Below, one piece after another: positions 11,481-21,990 of a stretch of DNA of 64,000 bases. The position numbers were made by a program, and so were the translations under genes. The stretch is from Tupaia tana (lineage: Eukaryota > Chordata > Mammalia > Scandentia > Tupaiidae): NCBI GenBank assembly GCA_026018925.1, contig JAKSZU010000004.1:14958964-15022963 (forward strand), in the 5' to 3' direction. Positions within the stretch are counted from its first letter, which is position 1, and each line of letters begins with the position of its first letter. A model generated the notes under the pieces. That model was not told the DNA's origin. It did no database searches and was given only the letters and a program-made list of their open reading frames with translations.

Positions 11481-12099
11481 CAGTAGCTGGTTAGGAGTGT
11501 GGGCCAGTAAAACCAAGGGGATGGGCTATTTTTATAACTCAGCAAGAAGCGGGCATACTTCCTGTCTGAAAAGAATATTATAAAATTTATTTGGTGGGGG
11601 GGAGGGAAACATCCCTAAGCCCTCAAAGTTCAGAAAAACAGGCAAAAATGCCTTACGATGCATCAAAGTTGCAACACCTCCCCCACCACACCCACAATTA
11701 CCAACGGGTGAAAAACCACTGACAGGGAATATCCATTTTTGATTCGTTTGTCATGCGGACCAAATTGTTGGCCCAGAAGGACTGGAGCCGGCTCCATCCC
11801 TTTCTCACACACCAGGGGGCGCACACGCACTGTTTCTGAATCCAGGTCCAAGACAAAAGCAGGCAGTGAGTTAGGAGCTAATCAAGATCCCTAAACGCCA
11901 CAGCAACTTGCCCTGCCTATGGCCACGAGGACTCCTCGAGCCAGGTGCGTGGACATTCCCCTCACCTTGTTTATTTCTCACGTGACTCCAAATTCACAGA
12001 GGTGTCAGAGAAATCTCATACAGGACCTCACTTGACCCAGGGCGGTGGGGATAGGACACCTCCCCAGCTGTCATGAAGCTGGGGGTGAGGTGACAGGAA

Positions 12100-13110
12100 G
12101 GGGCTGCTGTGGCCTCTTCTGACTAAGTGGTGGTAGTATGAACTGAGGTGAGGGCTGGGCTCAGGGGCTTTGGTGCCAATGTTGCCTCTTGGTTTGGAGC
12201 TCATCAAGTCCCCACGATCATTAGGAGTTGGAATAAATCTTCGGGTAGGTTATGGGTTTAGCCCAGAAATGTATTGTGTCAGCCGCAGAGTTTGGTCTGA
12301 GGAGTTAGAAACTCAATACTGAGGTTTGCATCAGATTTTGGGGGGCAGTATGAAGTCTTGAATTCAAGGGCCAATGTAAGGTTTGCAGTTTTAATGGGTA
12401 TAAATATTGGGGTGTTGGCCACCTACTGGTTGGGGTTGACACCAAGTCACAGAAGTGGAGGATGAGCATGGGACTGAAGGTTTTTTGTAGTTTCTGCAAA
12501 ACCAGTCTCATTTTGGGTTTCAAGATGATTAGAGTTGGGTCAGGCTAAGGGCCCTAAATGGTCCCCAGGGTGGCTGGGTTTGAGGTCAGCATCTGGCTTA
12601 GGGGTCCTAATTCTGGAATTGAGAACTCCAATAGAGAATATTGATGTTGATCCAGAAATTGGAGTGCGGTATTAGTTTCACGGAAGGCTTGGGGTTCAGG
12701 AGAGTACTGGGGGTCCATAGCAAGGTAGTCATTGGGTTCTAGGGTTTATTTAGGTACTGGGGTCCATTTAAGGTTCAGGGTCAGTGCTAATTTCATTATC
12801 AAGCTTAGGGTAGGTGTAAGTACTAGGGTTCCAGGTCAGAATTGGTATTTGGGGTCAACATAGGAGTTCAGATAAAAATGACTACTTACACCAATCCGGG
12901 GGCAGATTGAGGGGTTTGAACTCAGTATTGGGTTTGAGGGTGGGTCTATATCAGGTTTTGATCTGTACAAGGAGGAAATGGAGTCCCAAAGTAGTATTAG
13001 GTTTACATTAGGGTTGGGAGCCACCAGATGGATTTAAACTTACTACCGGAGTTTAGGCCTGTCCATGTTCCTTATTGGGGTTCAGGTAAAATATTGGGGT
13101 TCCAGCGAAT
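12100..13110 (+). repeat. Degenerate G-rich minisatellite upstream of promoter
   Basis: Irregular units of roughly 25-45 bp recur with cores such as TATTGGGGTTCAGG, TACTGGGGTCCAT, TACTAGGGTTCCAGG and TATTGGGTTTGAGG. Divergence is high. The tract runs to the edge of the CpG island. Confidence 0.65.
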
Positions 13111-13149
13111 TTAGACCCAGGGCTGGGTTGTGGCCTCGCTGGGCCTCGG

Positions 13150-13482
13150 CGGCTCCGCGGCTCTACGAGCGAGAGTGCACGAGGGGAGGGGCGGCGCGGG
13201 GCCGCGCACGGCAGGGGCAGGGGCGCGGGCGCGGGCGCGGGCGGGGGCGCGCGGCTGGAGCTGGCGCGGGAGCGGCGGGAGCGGTGGCGGCGGCGGCAGA
13301 GGCGGCGGCTCCAGCTCCGGCTCGGGCTCGGGCTCCGGCTCCGGCTCCAGCTCGGGTGGCGGTGGCGGGACCGGGACCCGGTGAAGGCGGCGGCGGCGGC
13401 TGCGGTGGCGGCGAAAGAGGAGCGGGAACAGCGGCCCCGCGGCTCGGGGGGGACATGCGGACCGACGGCCCCTGGATAGGAG
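13150..13482 (+). other. PTPRF: PTPRF exon 1, 5' untranslated, GC-rich
   Basis: This is a very GC-rich leader exon with GGC and GGCTCC/GGCTCG repeats. Its 3' border is the donor in GATAGGAG|GTGAGTGAC, with the intron starting at 13483. It has one ATG, at 13455, which opens a short upstream ORF. The 5' end cannot be fixed from sequence; no TATA box is seen and a CpG-island promoter usually gives dispersed starts. The last 30 bases agree with my memory of the human LAR cDNA leader, which supports the exon identity. Confidence 0.8.
13278..13412 (+). repeat. GGC and GGCTCC/GGCTCG repeats in exon 1
   Basis: Short arrays of GGC (about 13278-13300 and 13383-13412) flank a hexanucleotide array of GGCTCC and GGCTCG units (about 13310-13355). 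They lie in the 5' leader and create long but meaningless ORFs on both strands. Confidence 0.85.
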
Positions 13483-14369
13483 GTGAGTGACCCCCGGGGC
13501 CCCCTCCAGTCCCTTCTGCGCCGGTTCCTTTCCCTTTCTACCCACCCTTTCCCCGCGTCCACAAGCAAAGCTGGGGCGGTCCCGAGGGGCTGGGGGCGCC
13601 GCTTAGGCCAGGCCGCGCCCCCACCTGCCGCGCCCGCAGCCTCGGCTAAGCCCCCCCTCCTGCCTGGCGGCTCCTCCTCGCGTTTACCCCGCGGCAGACG
13701 CGGCCCCCCACCGCCGCCGCCGGCTAGCTAGCTCCCCGCCGCCCCTCTCCGCGCGCCCCCTGCCTCTCCGCCGCACCTGAGCCGCAGCCCGCGCCCCCCC
13801 CAGTGCAAAGTTTCCCTTTTGCATTTTGGCTCCCCCTCTTCGGTCCCGCCTCATTCCCCCACCCCCTAGCGCGGACGCGCTCCGGGGGCGGCCCTCCTCC
13901 TCCCACCACCTCCTGGCCCCGGGCGGGTCCAGGCCGCGCCCCCGCCCCCGCCGCACAGGCGCCCCCTCCCAGCCGGCGGGGGATCCGCAGCCGACGCGCT
14001 CTCGTCTCGCTCGCGGCCCCGGCGCACGTGCGGTCCCGGGATGCGCCCGACGCGAGTTGGGGGTCTCCCACCCCCTCGGTCGCTAGCGCGGGTGGGGAGG
14101 GGCCGGGACTGACTGTACGCACCCCCACCCGGTGCTCCACCCCGAAGGCCCTGGAGCGACCTGTCCTATGAGGACGTGTCCCCTAGGACCTGCTCCGAAA
14201 GTTCACTCAGTCGCCACCCCGCGTCCCGCCCCATCCCGGTGTGCCCGGTCCCCCTCTCTGTGCCCACTTCCCAGCTGCTTTTTCTGCGTCCCTTGGTGTC
14301 TCTCTCCCTGTGTCGCTGCGCCCATTCTCACGCCCTGCAACCCCAGGGTCTGTCCAGGTGTCCCCCTCC

Positions 14370-14640
14370 ACCCGTCTTCTGTTGCCTCTCCCCGGATCTC
14401 CCTGTTCTTTCCCTGGGTCTCACTGTTCTCTTTCCCCAGGTCTCTCTGTTCTCTCCCCAGTCTCTTCGTTCTCTTCTCAGGTCTCTCTGTTCTCTTCCTG
14501 GGTCTCCCTGTTCTCTCTTCTGGGTCTTAACTCTTCTCTCCCTTGGTCTCCCCCCCACCCCCCATCGTTCTCCCTGGGTCTCACTGTCCCTTCTTCTTGG
14601 GTCTCTGTGTCTCCCTCCCCAGGTTCTCAGTGTCTCTGAT
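14370..14640 (+). repeat. CT-rich degenerate minisatellite
   Basis: About ten units of 20-27 bp with the core GGTCTCTCTGTTCTCTTCCC follow each other in intron 1 just past the CpG island. Confidence 0.8.
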
Positions 14641-15879
14641 CCCCTCTGCTGGCCCCCTCCCCCATTTGGCTGGAATGCTGCCCCTCTGGTTCTTCCACCC
14701 TCGGGGGGGGAGGGGCTAGACTTTCTCCCTAATTCTATGCCAAACACCCCCCATGCAGGGCCCCTGAGTTGAGCAGGTGGGGGGTAGGGAGCACCACCTG
14801 CCCGCCAGCAGCCAGCCGAGTGGGAGGGCAGCATAGTGGGAGGGGATTCTCTGGGATCACCCAGCCTTGATGACTAAGGCTCCACTTTGGCTTTTGAAAA
14901 GGCAAGGGCAGGGATCCAGAGTGACCTAGTGCTGGATCTGTCTGGCTGGAGAATCCAGGGAAGTGCATTGGGGTGGGGACCTGGAAAAGGATGGGGGTGG
15001 TGGTTCCTGGGGGCTCCTCAGTGGAGGGGGAACCCCTAAGAAGGTACGGAGTCTGGTCCAGGATCCTTTAGGAGGCACCAGGGATCCGACTGAATCCAAA
15101 GGAGTTGGACGGGAAATCTAAGGAAATTCTGTGCTTAGCTCCTTATTAACTCTTGCTTCAGGGAGCATGAAAATCCCTGTTTTTTACTGATTGTGTGAAT
15201 GAGCCCAGGGCTTCAAGATGAGCAGGTGTAACTCCCCAAGTACAGCCCACTACATTCTCAGCCCCGGGCACAGGCCACACACGCCTGTCCTCCGCTCACC
15301 TCCCCCCACCCTCCGCACACTCCACAGTCACTGGCCTTCTTCCCCTCTTACGCATGGGCCTGCCTGCTAGCCGGCCCTCGGAAATCCACTGTGTGCACAC
15401 TCACAGCACACCTGTGTGTGTGCCACCCAGCCTTGCACACCTCCACTTGCTCAGCTTCCTCCTTACCACCTAACATGTCCACTGTACAGATCTGCTTTCT
15501 TTTCCAAGTGCTCGTCCTTTTCCTCCTTTCTTCCCTTAAACAAGGAAATTGTTCAAACATCATTCTCCCCTTCCGCCCTTCCTTCCTTCCTCGTGCAGCT
15601 GCCCTGCCATCATCCAGCCTGTGTGCCCTGTGAGGGTGGGCGTGGTGTACAGGGCTTGAGAGGGGTGAAGGTTTGGGTGCCGTTGAAGTGGTAGGCTGGG
15701 AAGGAAGAGGGAGGCTGCAGCAAGGGTACCTGGCAAGGAATCTTCCTGGGAACTGTATTGACGGAGCCACAAAGTTCCGCCCTGGCGATTCGTGCTCCTG
15801 CTATTCTTTCCCGTAGTCCAGTTTTGCGGGTCCTCAGTCAGGAGGAAGTGGGCCCCAGGCTTCCTGCAGTGGAGGTTGT

Positions 15880-16060
15880 GACATACGCTGTGGCTCCTTC
15901 ATCTTGCTGCCTGAGGACCTGAGGCCGTCCCATCTTCCCTGAGTCTGTTTCAGCCCCTGTAAAATGGGGCAGCTCATCCAACCCTGACCAGGTCTTGGGG
16001 CTGTTGCGAGACTCCCAGGGAGCTGTGTGGCTGTGCATTGTCAGCAGTGGTGGTCACTTC
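15880..16060 (+). repeat. MIR fragment
   Basis: GAGTCTGTTTCAGCCCCTG and TAAAATGGGGCAGCTCATCC match the MIR core. Confidence 0.65.
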
Positions 16061-16514
16061 CTGTGTGACCAACCCTGCTGTGTGCTTGGCCCAAGCTTGC
16101 AGCCAGGGCTCTGCCCACCAGAAGCTCAAGGTCCCCAGGGGAGCAGATCACACTGTGGGAATGCAAAAGCAGTTCAGTAGTTGGTTACTGATGCTGACTG
16201 GGAGCCAGACACCAGGCTAGGCACTTCCAATCTGGCTGCCTTGCTTCCCGTAGGACTAACAGCTGTGTAGAAGAGGCGGACCAGCCCTCAGGAGTTGCTG
16301 AGGTTGAGACATCAGCTCTCCAAAAGCACTTGCAGTTCCAAACTGAGGTTGAAAGGTTAAGGGAGTTCAACGTGAAACAGAAGGGAATTCAGAGGTCAGT
16401 GTAAGATGCATCTCAGAGACAACCAAGAAAGGGCTAGCTAAATGAGGTTTGGAGCGGTGAATAGGAGTTTGCCAATTAAAGAAGAGAGAAAGGACTGCAG
16501 ACAGGGAAAAAGCC

Positions 16515-16715
16515 CAGTATGAGTAGTCTGAGTCCCAGACCTGGTGGCTTGAAGTTCACCCAGGTTGTGTGTGTGCATATGTGCTCAGAATACAGGGGGA
16601 TTGCAGCATGGCCGTCTCCCCTGGGCGTGATTTCTCACTTTCCTTCTCACTGTCTCTCTCTGCCTCTCTCCAGTGAGTGCATGCGCCCTATGGCAACATT
16701 TAAAAAATATAGATC
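16515..16715 (+). mobile_element. SINE, long subfamily, head truncated
   Basis: It starts at GTCTGAGTCCCAGACCTGGTGG and runs through the body to CCAGTGAGTGCATGCGCCCTATGGC. Confidence 0.85.
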
Positions 16716-16797
16716 ACAGAGGACCTTGAATGCCCTCTGAAGTACCTGTGACTTTACCCTTAGAACACAAGAGGGGTTAAAGCTTGGGTGGGCAGTG

Positions 16798-17059
16798 GGA
16801 CCAACAGATGACATAATGGTTACATTGCTGGATTTTCACACAGCCAGCTGTGGTTTGGATCCCAGACCTGGTGGCTTAAAACTCATGCCAGGCGTGTGTA
16901 CATGGGTGCCCAAAATCCCGAGAAGAGAATGGAGGAAAAGAGATTGTGGTGTGGCCATCCTCCTTGGGGGGGTGATTTCTTGCTTCGTATCTCTGTCTAT
17001 CTCTGTCTCTTCGGTGAGCATGCATGCCCTATTTTAAAAATCTCTCAAAAAAAAAAAAA
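16798..17059 (+). mobile_element. SINE, long subfamily
   Basis: GGACCAACAGATGACATAATGG to an A-run. The 19-bp target duplication AAAGCTTGGGTGGGCAGTG (16779-16797) recurs as AAAGCTTGCGTGGGCAGTG from about 17060. Confidence 0.93.
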
Positions 17060-17094
17060 AAAGCTTGCGTGGGCAGTGTGGAGTGTGCTGTGGT

Positions 17095-17545
17095 CAGGTT
17101 TGTGTTTCTAGAAGATGATTCTGTGGCTCTGGGGATGGGTAGACAAGATGCCCAGTGAGGAGGAGGGTGTGGGCACATCAGGGGAGAAGATGGTAGCTGG
17201 GAAAGGCTGAGAGCATGGAGCGCTGAAGGGGCACCCTGGCCCGGAGAGCGGTTTATTGGCTGTGAGAGCGAGAGAGCCCAGGGAGTCCAGGTTCCCAGGA
17301 GGGGCTGGGTGGGGCCTTCACGGAAGGCCCTGAGTTGTTGAAGCTGGTGCGAGCTAGTGATTGGAGGAGGAGAGGTGGGTTCCAGGAGCAGATTATGAGC
17401 TCACGGTTGGTTGCGTTGCCTTCAAGGCACTTGGGACATTTGAGGTTGGGTGGAAGTGAGGAGCAAGGAGGGCTTGAGTGTGAGGAGGACTGGGAGAAAA
17501 ACCTGGGCCGGAGGAGAAGCAGGAATCACAGGAGAGAGCATGTGG
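17095..17545 (+). repeat. L2-like fragment
   Basis: Phrases such as GGAGTCCAGGTTCCCAGG and GGCTGGGTGGGGCCTTCACGG resemble the L2 3' region. The boundaries are uncertain. Confidence 0.45.
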
Positions 17546-17549
17546 AGGT

Positions 17550-17790
17550 TGAGGCAGCTGGATCCCACATGACTGACTTCTCAGTTTGAGTCCCAGACCC
17601 GGCAGCTTGAAAATCACACAGGGCATGTGTGCGTATGTGTCCAAAATCCCAAGAGGAGAGGGGAGGAGGATAAGAAGGGATTGTAGTGTGGCCATGCCCC
17701 CTAGGGAGTGAGTTCTTCGCCCACTGCCCCTCTGCTTCTGGTGAGCACATACACCCTATATCAGAACTTTCAAAAGAGAGAGAGAGAAGA
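17550..17790 (+). mobile_element. SINE, long subfamily, head shortened
   Basis: GGATCCCACATGACTGACTT then GTTTGAGTCCCAGACCCGG, body, and tail GGTGAGCACATACACCCTATATC. Confidence 0.85.
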
Positions 17791-17804
17791 CAATCTCAAA
17801 CGGT

Positions 17805-18010
17805 GGCAAAGTGCTTGGACTCTGTTTTACGACTGCTGGGGCCGGCTCCACTTCATAGCCGTGTGTTCTCGAGCACTTCGCTTAAACGCCTCTGCATCAG
17901 TTTCCTCATCTGTCAAATGGGTATGGCGAGATTCCAAGTCTTGTAGGGCATTAGGAGGATCGGTGTTAGAGTGCATGGAGTGCTTAGGGCCGGGTGGCAT
18001 CCAGTGAGCA
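17805..18010 (+). repeat. MIR
   Basis: GCATCAGTTTCCTCATCTGTC and AAATGGGTATGGCGAG, then GAGTGCTTAGGGCCGGGTGGC, fit MIR in sense. Confidence 0.88.
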
Positions 18011-19959
18011 CTGTCGGGTTAGTGTCCCAGTTGTCATTCACTCACCTGCCAGGTTGGAATCACCTGAGGTGGCCTTTAAAAAGTGGAGAGTCACCGCTCG
18101 GGTTAGGGCACCTGCTCACCTAAAATAGCTGTAATTCCAGGCTGAGGTTATTGGGTTGGGGAGCTCAGCAAGCAGGGTGTCCAGCCCCAGCCCATCTGTC
18201 ATCAATGGGGTTGTGTGTGCTGCTTAGGCGTGTGTGTGACCTTCAGGTGAGAAGGCTTGAAACCAGATGTGAAGGCCAACAGGAGAGACCCGACGGACTG
18301 GAGGGGTGGATGGAAGGGAAGTCTGAGACGGGGCAGCCTTGGGCAGTTTAGTGCCCAGTTCCCTCCAGCCCTGTCTGGGCCCCAGACACCTACCGAGTTT
18401 CCTGTCTTCCTGTGCTGCCTGTCCAGATGCACCAGGTCTCTGCACCCTCAACCTCTGGGTGTGAGGACTCTGCTTTTAGCTCTTCCGCAGTGTTTTGTTT
18501 TTTAGCTGCCGCTTCGGGACTGTGGGACTGTTCCGGGACAGCCCCAGGGCGTCTTGGAGGGCTGCTCCAGCCCTGGAGCTAAGCTGTGCTCTTACACACC
18601 GGCCTGCTGCACCAGGCTGCAGGCCTGGCAGGTGACACAGCCCTGTTGGGGCCAGGGCCTTCGTGACTGATCTCAGACGCGACTGTGGACTTCATCCCTG
18701 CTGCGGCCTTTCTGGGTGCTCCGCAGCGTGATTCCTCACCAGGTCTTGTACCAGGTGGGCCCTCTCTGAGTACTTTCTGGTTGGCATTGAAGGTATCAGT
18801 GTGGGTGCTGTTCTGGGGGCGTCCCAGGCATCCTGGTGGTTCTGGGCTCCATCCCAGTGTGGGAGCTGCTGTTGGGAAGCCTGAGGTGTCATTCCACTGC
18901 CCGTCTCGGTTGTCTGGAGGCCAGCCTGATCCAGGGTGGTGTGGTCCAAGGTGCTGCTCCGTCTCTTCCAGAGCCCTCCCCGGGGTGTGCCGGGTGTGCC
19001 ATGTGCCTCAGGGCCTTTGCAGGTGTCCAGTCTGCTCTTGGGCCTGCCTCCATACCTGTTTCCAGGTGTGGCTTCCACCCCCTGCAAGGCCCCTCTTAGT
19101 CTCTGAACTTGAGGCCCAGAGCTCTTGGTGTGGCCTTGGGTGTGACAGCCGTGACTGCCAGTTTGGGGGACCTTCTCCATTCTCTGCCTTGGACTCTGTC
19201 CCTCTGCTCAGGGTCCCCAAGCAGTGGTGAAGCCAGCAGCCTCACTTCAGGCACTGTGAGGCCCTGCAGATGTCTCCAGACAAATGGGCCTTTGAGTTTG
19301 GGGATGGGGAGCTGGTTTGTCTGGCCAGACCCGCCCGGCAGCCTGTGTGCTGAGAGCAGAAACTCTGGGCTGGAGGAGGGAAGTGAGCCTCCCGTGATTC
19401 CTGCAGGGACAGGGGGGACAAGGATGGTACTGGGTTAGTGAGGTCCATCTGGGCAGTGAAGATGGGCTTCGGTCAGTAGGACTTGTCCGTTCTGGCACAG
19501 GAGCTCGTCTCAGGTGAGGCCCTGAGTTGACGACAGTCAGCTTGAGTTGGTGAGGATGACCTCCTCCCCGACCTCTGCTTTCTGTGTGTCTGTTTTAGGG
19601 GGCACCAAGGCAGCTGAACCATGTGGCGGTATGAAGCTGAGGGAGCCACTGGGAGGTGCAGCCCACATCACGTGGGCACCAGCAGGGCTGGGTAGCTGAG
19701 CAGTGGGGAGATGGTGTGGGAGTGCCTGACTCCTACCCACACCCCAGATGAGGCCCACGCTGGTGGGGATCAGTAATGGGTCTAGAAGGAAGGGGCTGGC
19801 ACGGTGGCTCTGTGTGCCAGCGGAGGAGGTGTCCGGGGGCACACCTTCATTTAAAAAATTACAGAGAAGCTGAAAGTCAAAAATAAATATTGCTTCTAAA
19901 GCTTCTTTGAAGACTGGCGTGTATGCTGGGGTGTGTTCTTCCAGGCTGGGCTATTTTCT

Positions 19960-20290
19960 ATGAACTCATTCACGCATTCAACCACCCATTCAGCGTTTGC
20001 CGGCTGAGCACCTACTGTGTGCCAGGCCCTCTGCTGGGAGCTGAGGATACAGCGCCAAGCCGAGTAGACACACTCATGCTCCTCCTAAGCTTACGATAGT
20101 GACTCAGTCATTGTATAAGCAAATAAATAATCTCGTTTGTGGTCGCTGCTCCGAGGCAAGGTCCAGGCATGTAGTCCGGGACGTCATGGGAGGCTTCCTT
20201 GAGAAAGTGCCATTGCATCTGAGCCCCGAGGGGTGGTTGGCCAGAAGGGCATGGGTGGCTCCTTGTAGGCAGTGGCTTCCAGCACAGCAG
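19960..20290 (+). repeat. L2 3' end
   Basis: GAGCACCTACTGTGTGCCAGG, GGAGCTGAGGATACAGCGCC and GGAGGCTTCCTTGAGAAAGTG are in the L2 order. Confidence 0.75.
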
Positions 20291-20573
20291 GGCTGCGGAC
20301 GGGAAGAAAGTGGGTGTGTTGGAGGAACAGGAGAGGAAGTTCTCGTGGCTGGCTGGTGGGAGCAGAGTACGGGCAGAGGTGTGCAGGGCTGATTCTACTT
20401 GGTTCCAGAATCATACTGAGGAGTTTGGACACAAATTCTCTTGCCAAAGCCAGGGGCTTGGTCTGTGGTGCTCACAGCTGGTATGTCTGTGCCTAGCAGA
20501 ATGTCTGTCACATAGTAGATTCCTGGAGATATCAGGTGAAGAAGTTAGCGAAAGAAGTGACGAGATGTCCACT

Positions 20574-20803
20574 TGGGCCACCAGTGACATTGTGGCCAGA
20601 TCCCACATAGCCAACCACACAGTTCAAGTCCCAGACCTGGTGGCCTGAAAAACATGCCAGGCGGATATACATGTGTGCCCCAAATCCAGAATGGAGGGGG
20701 AGATGGAAAAGATATTACAGCCTGACCATCCCACATGGGGGCTGCTTTCTCATTTTCTCTCAGGCAAGCACCTGTGCCCTCTGGTAATTAAAAAAAAAAA
20801 AGT
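20574..20803 (+). mobile_element. SINE, long subfamily, head shortened
   Basis: GGGCCACCAGTGACATTGTGG, then GTTCAAGTCCCAGACCTGG, an abbreviated body and tail GGCAAGCACCTGTGCCCTCTGG with an A-run. Confidence 0.85.
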
Positions 20804-20805
20804 CG

Positions 20806-21073
20806 GGACCAGCAGTTAGCGTAATGGCTATGTCGCTGGACTCCCACGTAGTTGACTGCGGTTCGAGTCCCAGACCCGGCAGCTTAAACTCACGCCGGGC
20901 GCGTGTGCGTGCGTGCCCAAGATCCCGAGAGGAGAATGGAGGAGAAGGGATTGCGGCGTGGCCATCCCCCCTGGGGGGTGATTTCCTGCTTTCTATCTCT
21001 CTGTCTCTCTCTGTCTGTCTGGCGAGCGCACGCGCCCTATAGCAAAAACCTCTCCAAAAAAAAAAAAAAAAAG
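20806..21073 (+). mobile_element. SINE, long subfamily, youngest full-length copy
   Basis: This is the best reference copy in the window. Head GGACCAGCAGTTAGCGTAATGG has a pol III A-box-like TAGCGTAATGG, and GGTTCGAGTCC at 20860-20870 is a near-perfect B box, so the head is tRNA-derived. The body, CT tract and tail GCGCACGCGCCCTATAGC with a long A-run follow. It ends about 155 nt before exon 2. Confidence 0.96.
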
Positions 21074-21228
21074 TCCCCTTTTTACTAAGTGAGTATTGTC
21101 CCGCATGGACAGTCCTGCGCACAGCTTTTCCCCGCATAAACAGCAATTTCCAATGTCTTTCTATGGCAGTGCATGATCTGCTGCCATAAAGTTCTTGATG
21201 CTTTCTCAATCTTTTTCTCTCTGTCCAG

Positions 21229-21308
21229 GAAGGAGCGGAGGCCCCGGTGCCCTGCCCTTAGTGCTGGTCGTCCAGCGAGAGTGACTGGTGTGAGCAAGCA
21301 AAGACCTG
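21229..21308 (+). other. PTPRF: PTPRF exon 2, 5' untranslated
   Basis: This 80-nt exon has a strong polypyrimidine tract and CAG acceptor (TTTTTCTCTCTGTCCAG) and a strong donor (CTG|GTGAGTATG). It carries stops in the frame of the main ORF, so it is leader only. It supplies the end and stop codon of the upstream ORF. The sequence GGAGGCCCCGGTGCCCTGCC and the run GAGAGTGACTGG resemble the human LAR 5' leader as I remember it, so I take it as the true second exon. An RNA read across 13482/21229 and 21308/27897 would settle it. Confidence 0.8.
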
Positions 21309-21369
21309 GTGAGTATGCCCCCAAGTGTGCCAGGGGCAAGGGTGCAGAGGGCTCCTGCAGGCCAGGCTG

Positions 21370-21990
21370 AGCAGCTTAAGTTTTGATTTGCCTGTGGAGA
21401 GCCACGGAAGGGTTGTCACAGAGGGACGGCATGAGCCAGTTGCATGTGACTGAGACACGATGGAGGCCTGAACCAAGAAGGCGGAGATGGGAGCGAGAAG
21501 AGGGATTTGAGTGCTATTTAAGGAGCTGGAGTAGCCAGGACATGTTGAAGGACTGAATGTGGGGCAGGAGGGAGGGGAGGTGTCAAGGACGGCGCCTGGT
21601 TTCTGGCCAGAGTGGATGATGGAGGTGGGCAGGGCATGATACACGGCTCGTTAACTGCTGTGGGTGTGAAACGGGTTTCCAGGGACAACCTGGGACTTAG
21701 GTCTGCCTCTCCATTCGCCATGTTTCTGTAGAAAAGACTTCCTGTCGACTGTAGGTGGTGGTTGAAGGGAGCAGGGTATCCACAAGACCTGGGGCACATC
21801 CCCTCTTGTCTCTGAAGTGCACTTCTTTTCCTTTCTGTTAGAAGCACAGAGTGGGTGGACAGGAGTTGTAGGAAATGAGGTTGGAGAGTTTGGAGTCGAT
21901 AGATGGGCCTTGGATGTTGGGCCAAAGACCAGACTTCTTGAGGGTGATGATGGAGGCACTGAGGATTTTTAGGCAGACGAGCAATATCCT
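21370..21990 (+). repeat. L2 fragments
   Basis: GGAGAGCCACGGAAGGGTTGTC, GGCATGAGCCAGTTGC, GTCAAGGACGGCGCCTGGTTTC and GATGATGGAGGTGGGC match the L2 3' region. Confidence 0.7.

Larger units (their letters stand above)
1..13119. other. Intergenic region upstream of PTPRF
   Basis: No ORF here looks like a conserved protein and no splice pattern is visible. The content is SINEs, L2 (5.8-6.7, 7.6-9.4, 10.8-11.5 kb), one MIR and G-rich repeat near the promoter. Unassigned stretches over 300 bases are 236-1010, 2230-2660, 2940-3340, 3445-3958, 9400-10760 and 11490-12100. The end of 3445-3958 has an AATAAA and resembles the 3' end of an old L1, which I cannot confirm. Confidence 0.7.
13120..14160. 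promoter_or_regulatory. PTPRF: CpG-island promoter of PTPRF
   Basis: From about 13.12 kb the base composition changes sharply from AT/G-rich repeat to dense CpG and GC boxes, for example GGGAGGGGCGGCG near 13190. The high CpG density continues through exon 1 to about 14.16 kb and then fades into pyrimidine-rich repeat. No TATA or strong initiator is evident, as expected for a TATA-less housekeeping-like promoter. The edges are judged by eye. Confidence 0.85.
13483..21228 (+). other. PTPRF: PTPRF intron 1
   Basis: GT at 13483 and AG at 21227-21228 bound it. It holds the rest of the CpG island, a CT-rich degenerate minisatellite (14.37-14.64 kb), two MIR fragments, L2 pieces (17.1-17.5 and 20.0-20.3 kb) and five SINE copies in sense orientation. 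14.8-15.9 kb and 18.5-19.95 kb hold nothing I can name; the latter is a G/T-rich, vaguely repetitive stretch. Confidence 0.75.
13455..21284 (+). other. Upstream ORF (27 codons) split by intron 1
   Basis: The only ATG in the leader is at 13455 in exon 1, with G at -3. Spliced exon 1 to exon 2, it runs 9 codons plus 1 nt in exon 1 and 18 codons in exon 2 and ends at TGA 21282-21284. The peptide starts MRTDGPWIG and ends with the hydrophobic run ALPLVLVVQRE. It ends before the main start codon and is out of frame with it. Such uORFs commonly lower translation of the main frame. A role here is inference. Confidence 0.6.

Noticed and set aside
13053-13568. Long minus-strand ORF with an SR-like peptide, and overlapping long ORFs in all frames
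   Set aside because: They arise from GGC/GGCTCC repeats and lack of stops in the CpG island. Several frames are open at once and no splice or coding pattern supports a protein.
14176-14772. 198-codon plus-strand ORF
   Set aside because: It is a product of the CT-rich minisatellite in intron 1, with overlapping open frames on both strands and no domain.
20860-20870. tRNA gene suggested by A and B box
   Set aside because: The boxes belong to the SINE head. There is no proper acceptor stem or anticodon arm and the same sequence recurs in over 30 copies.
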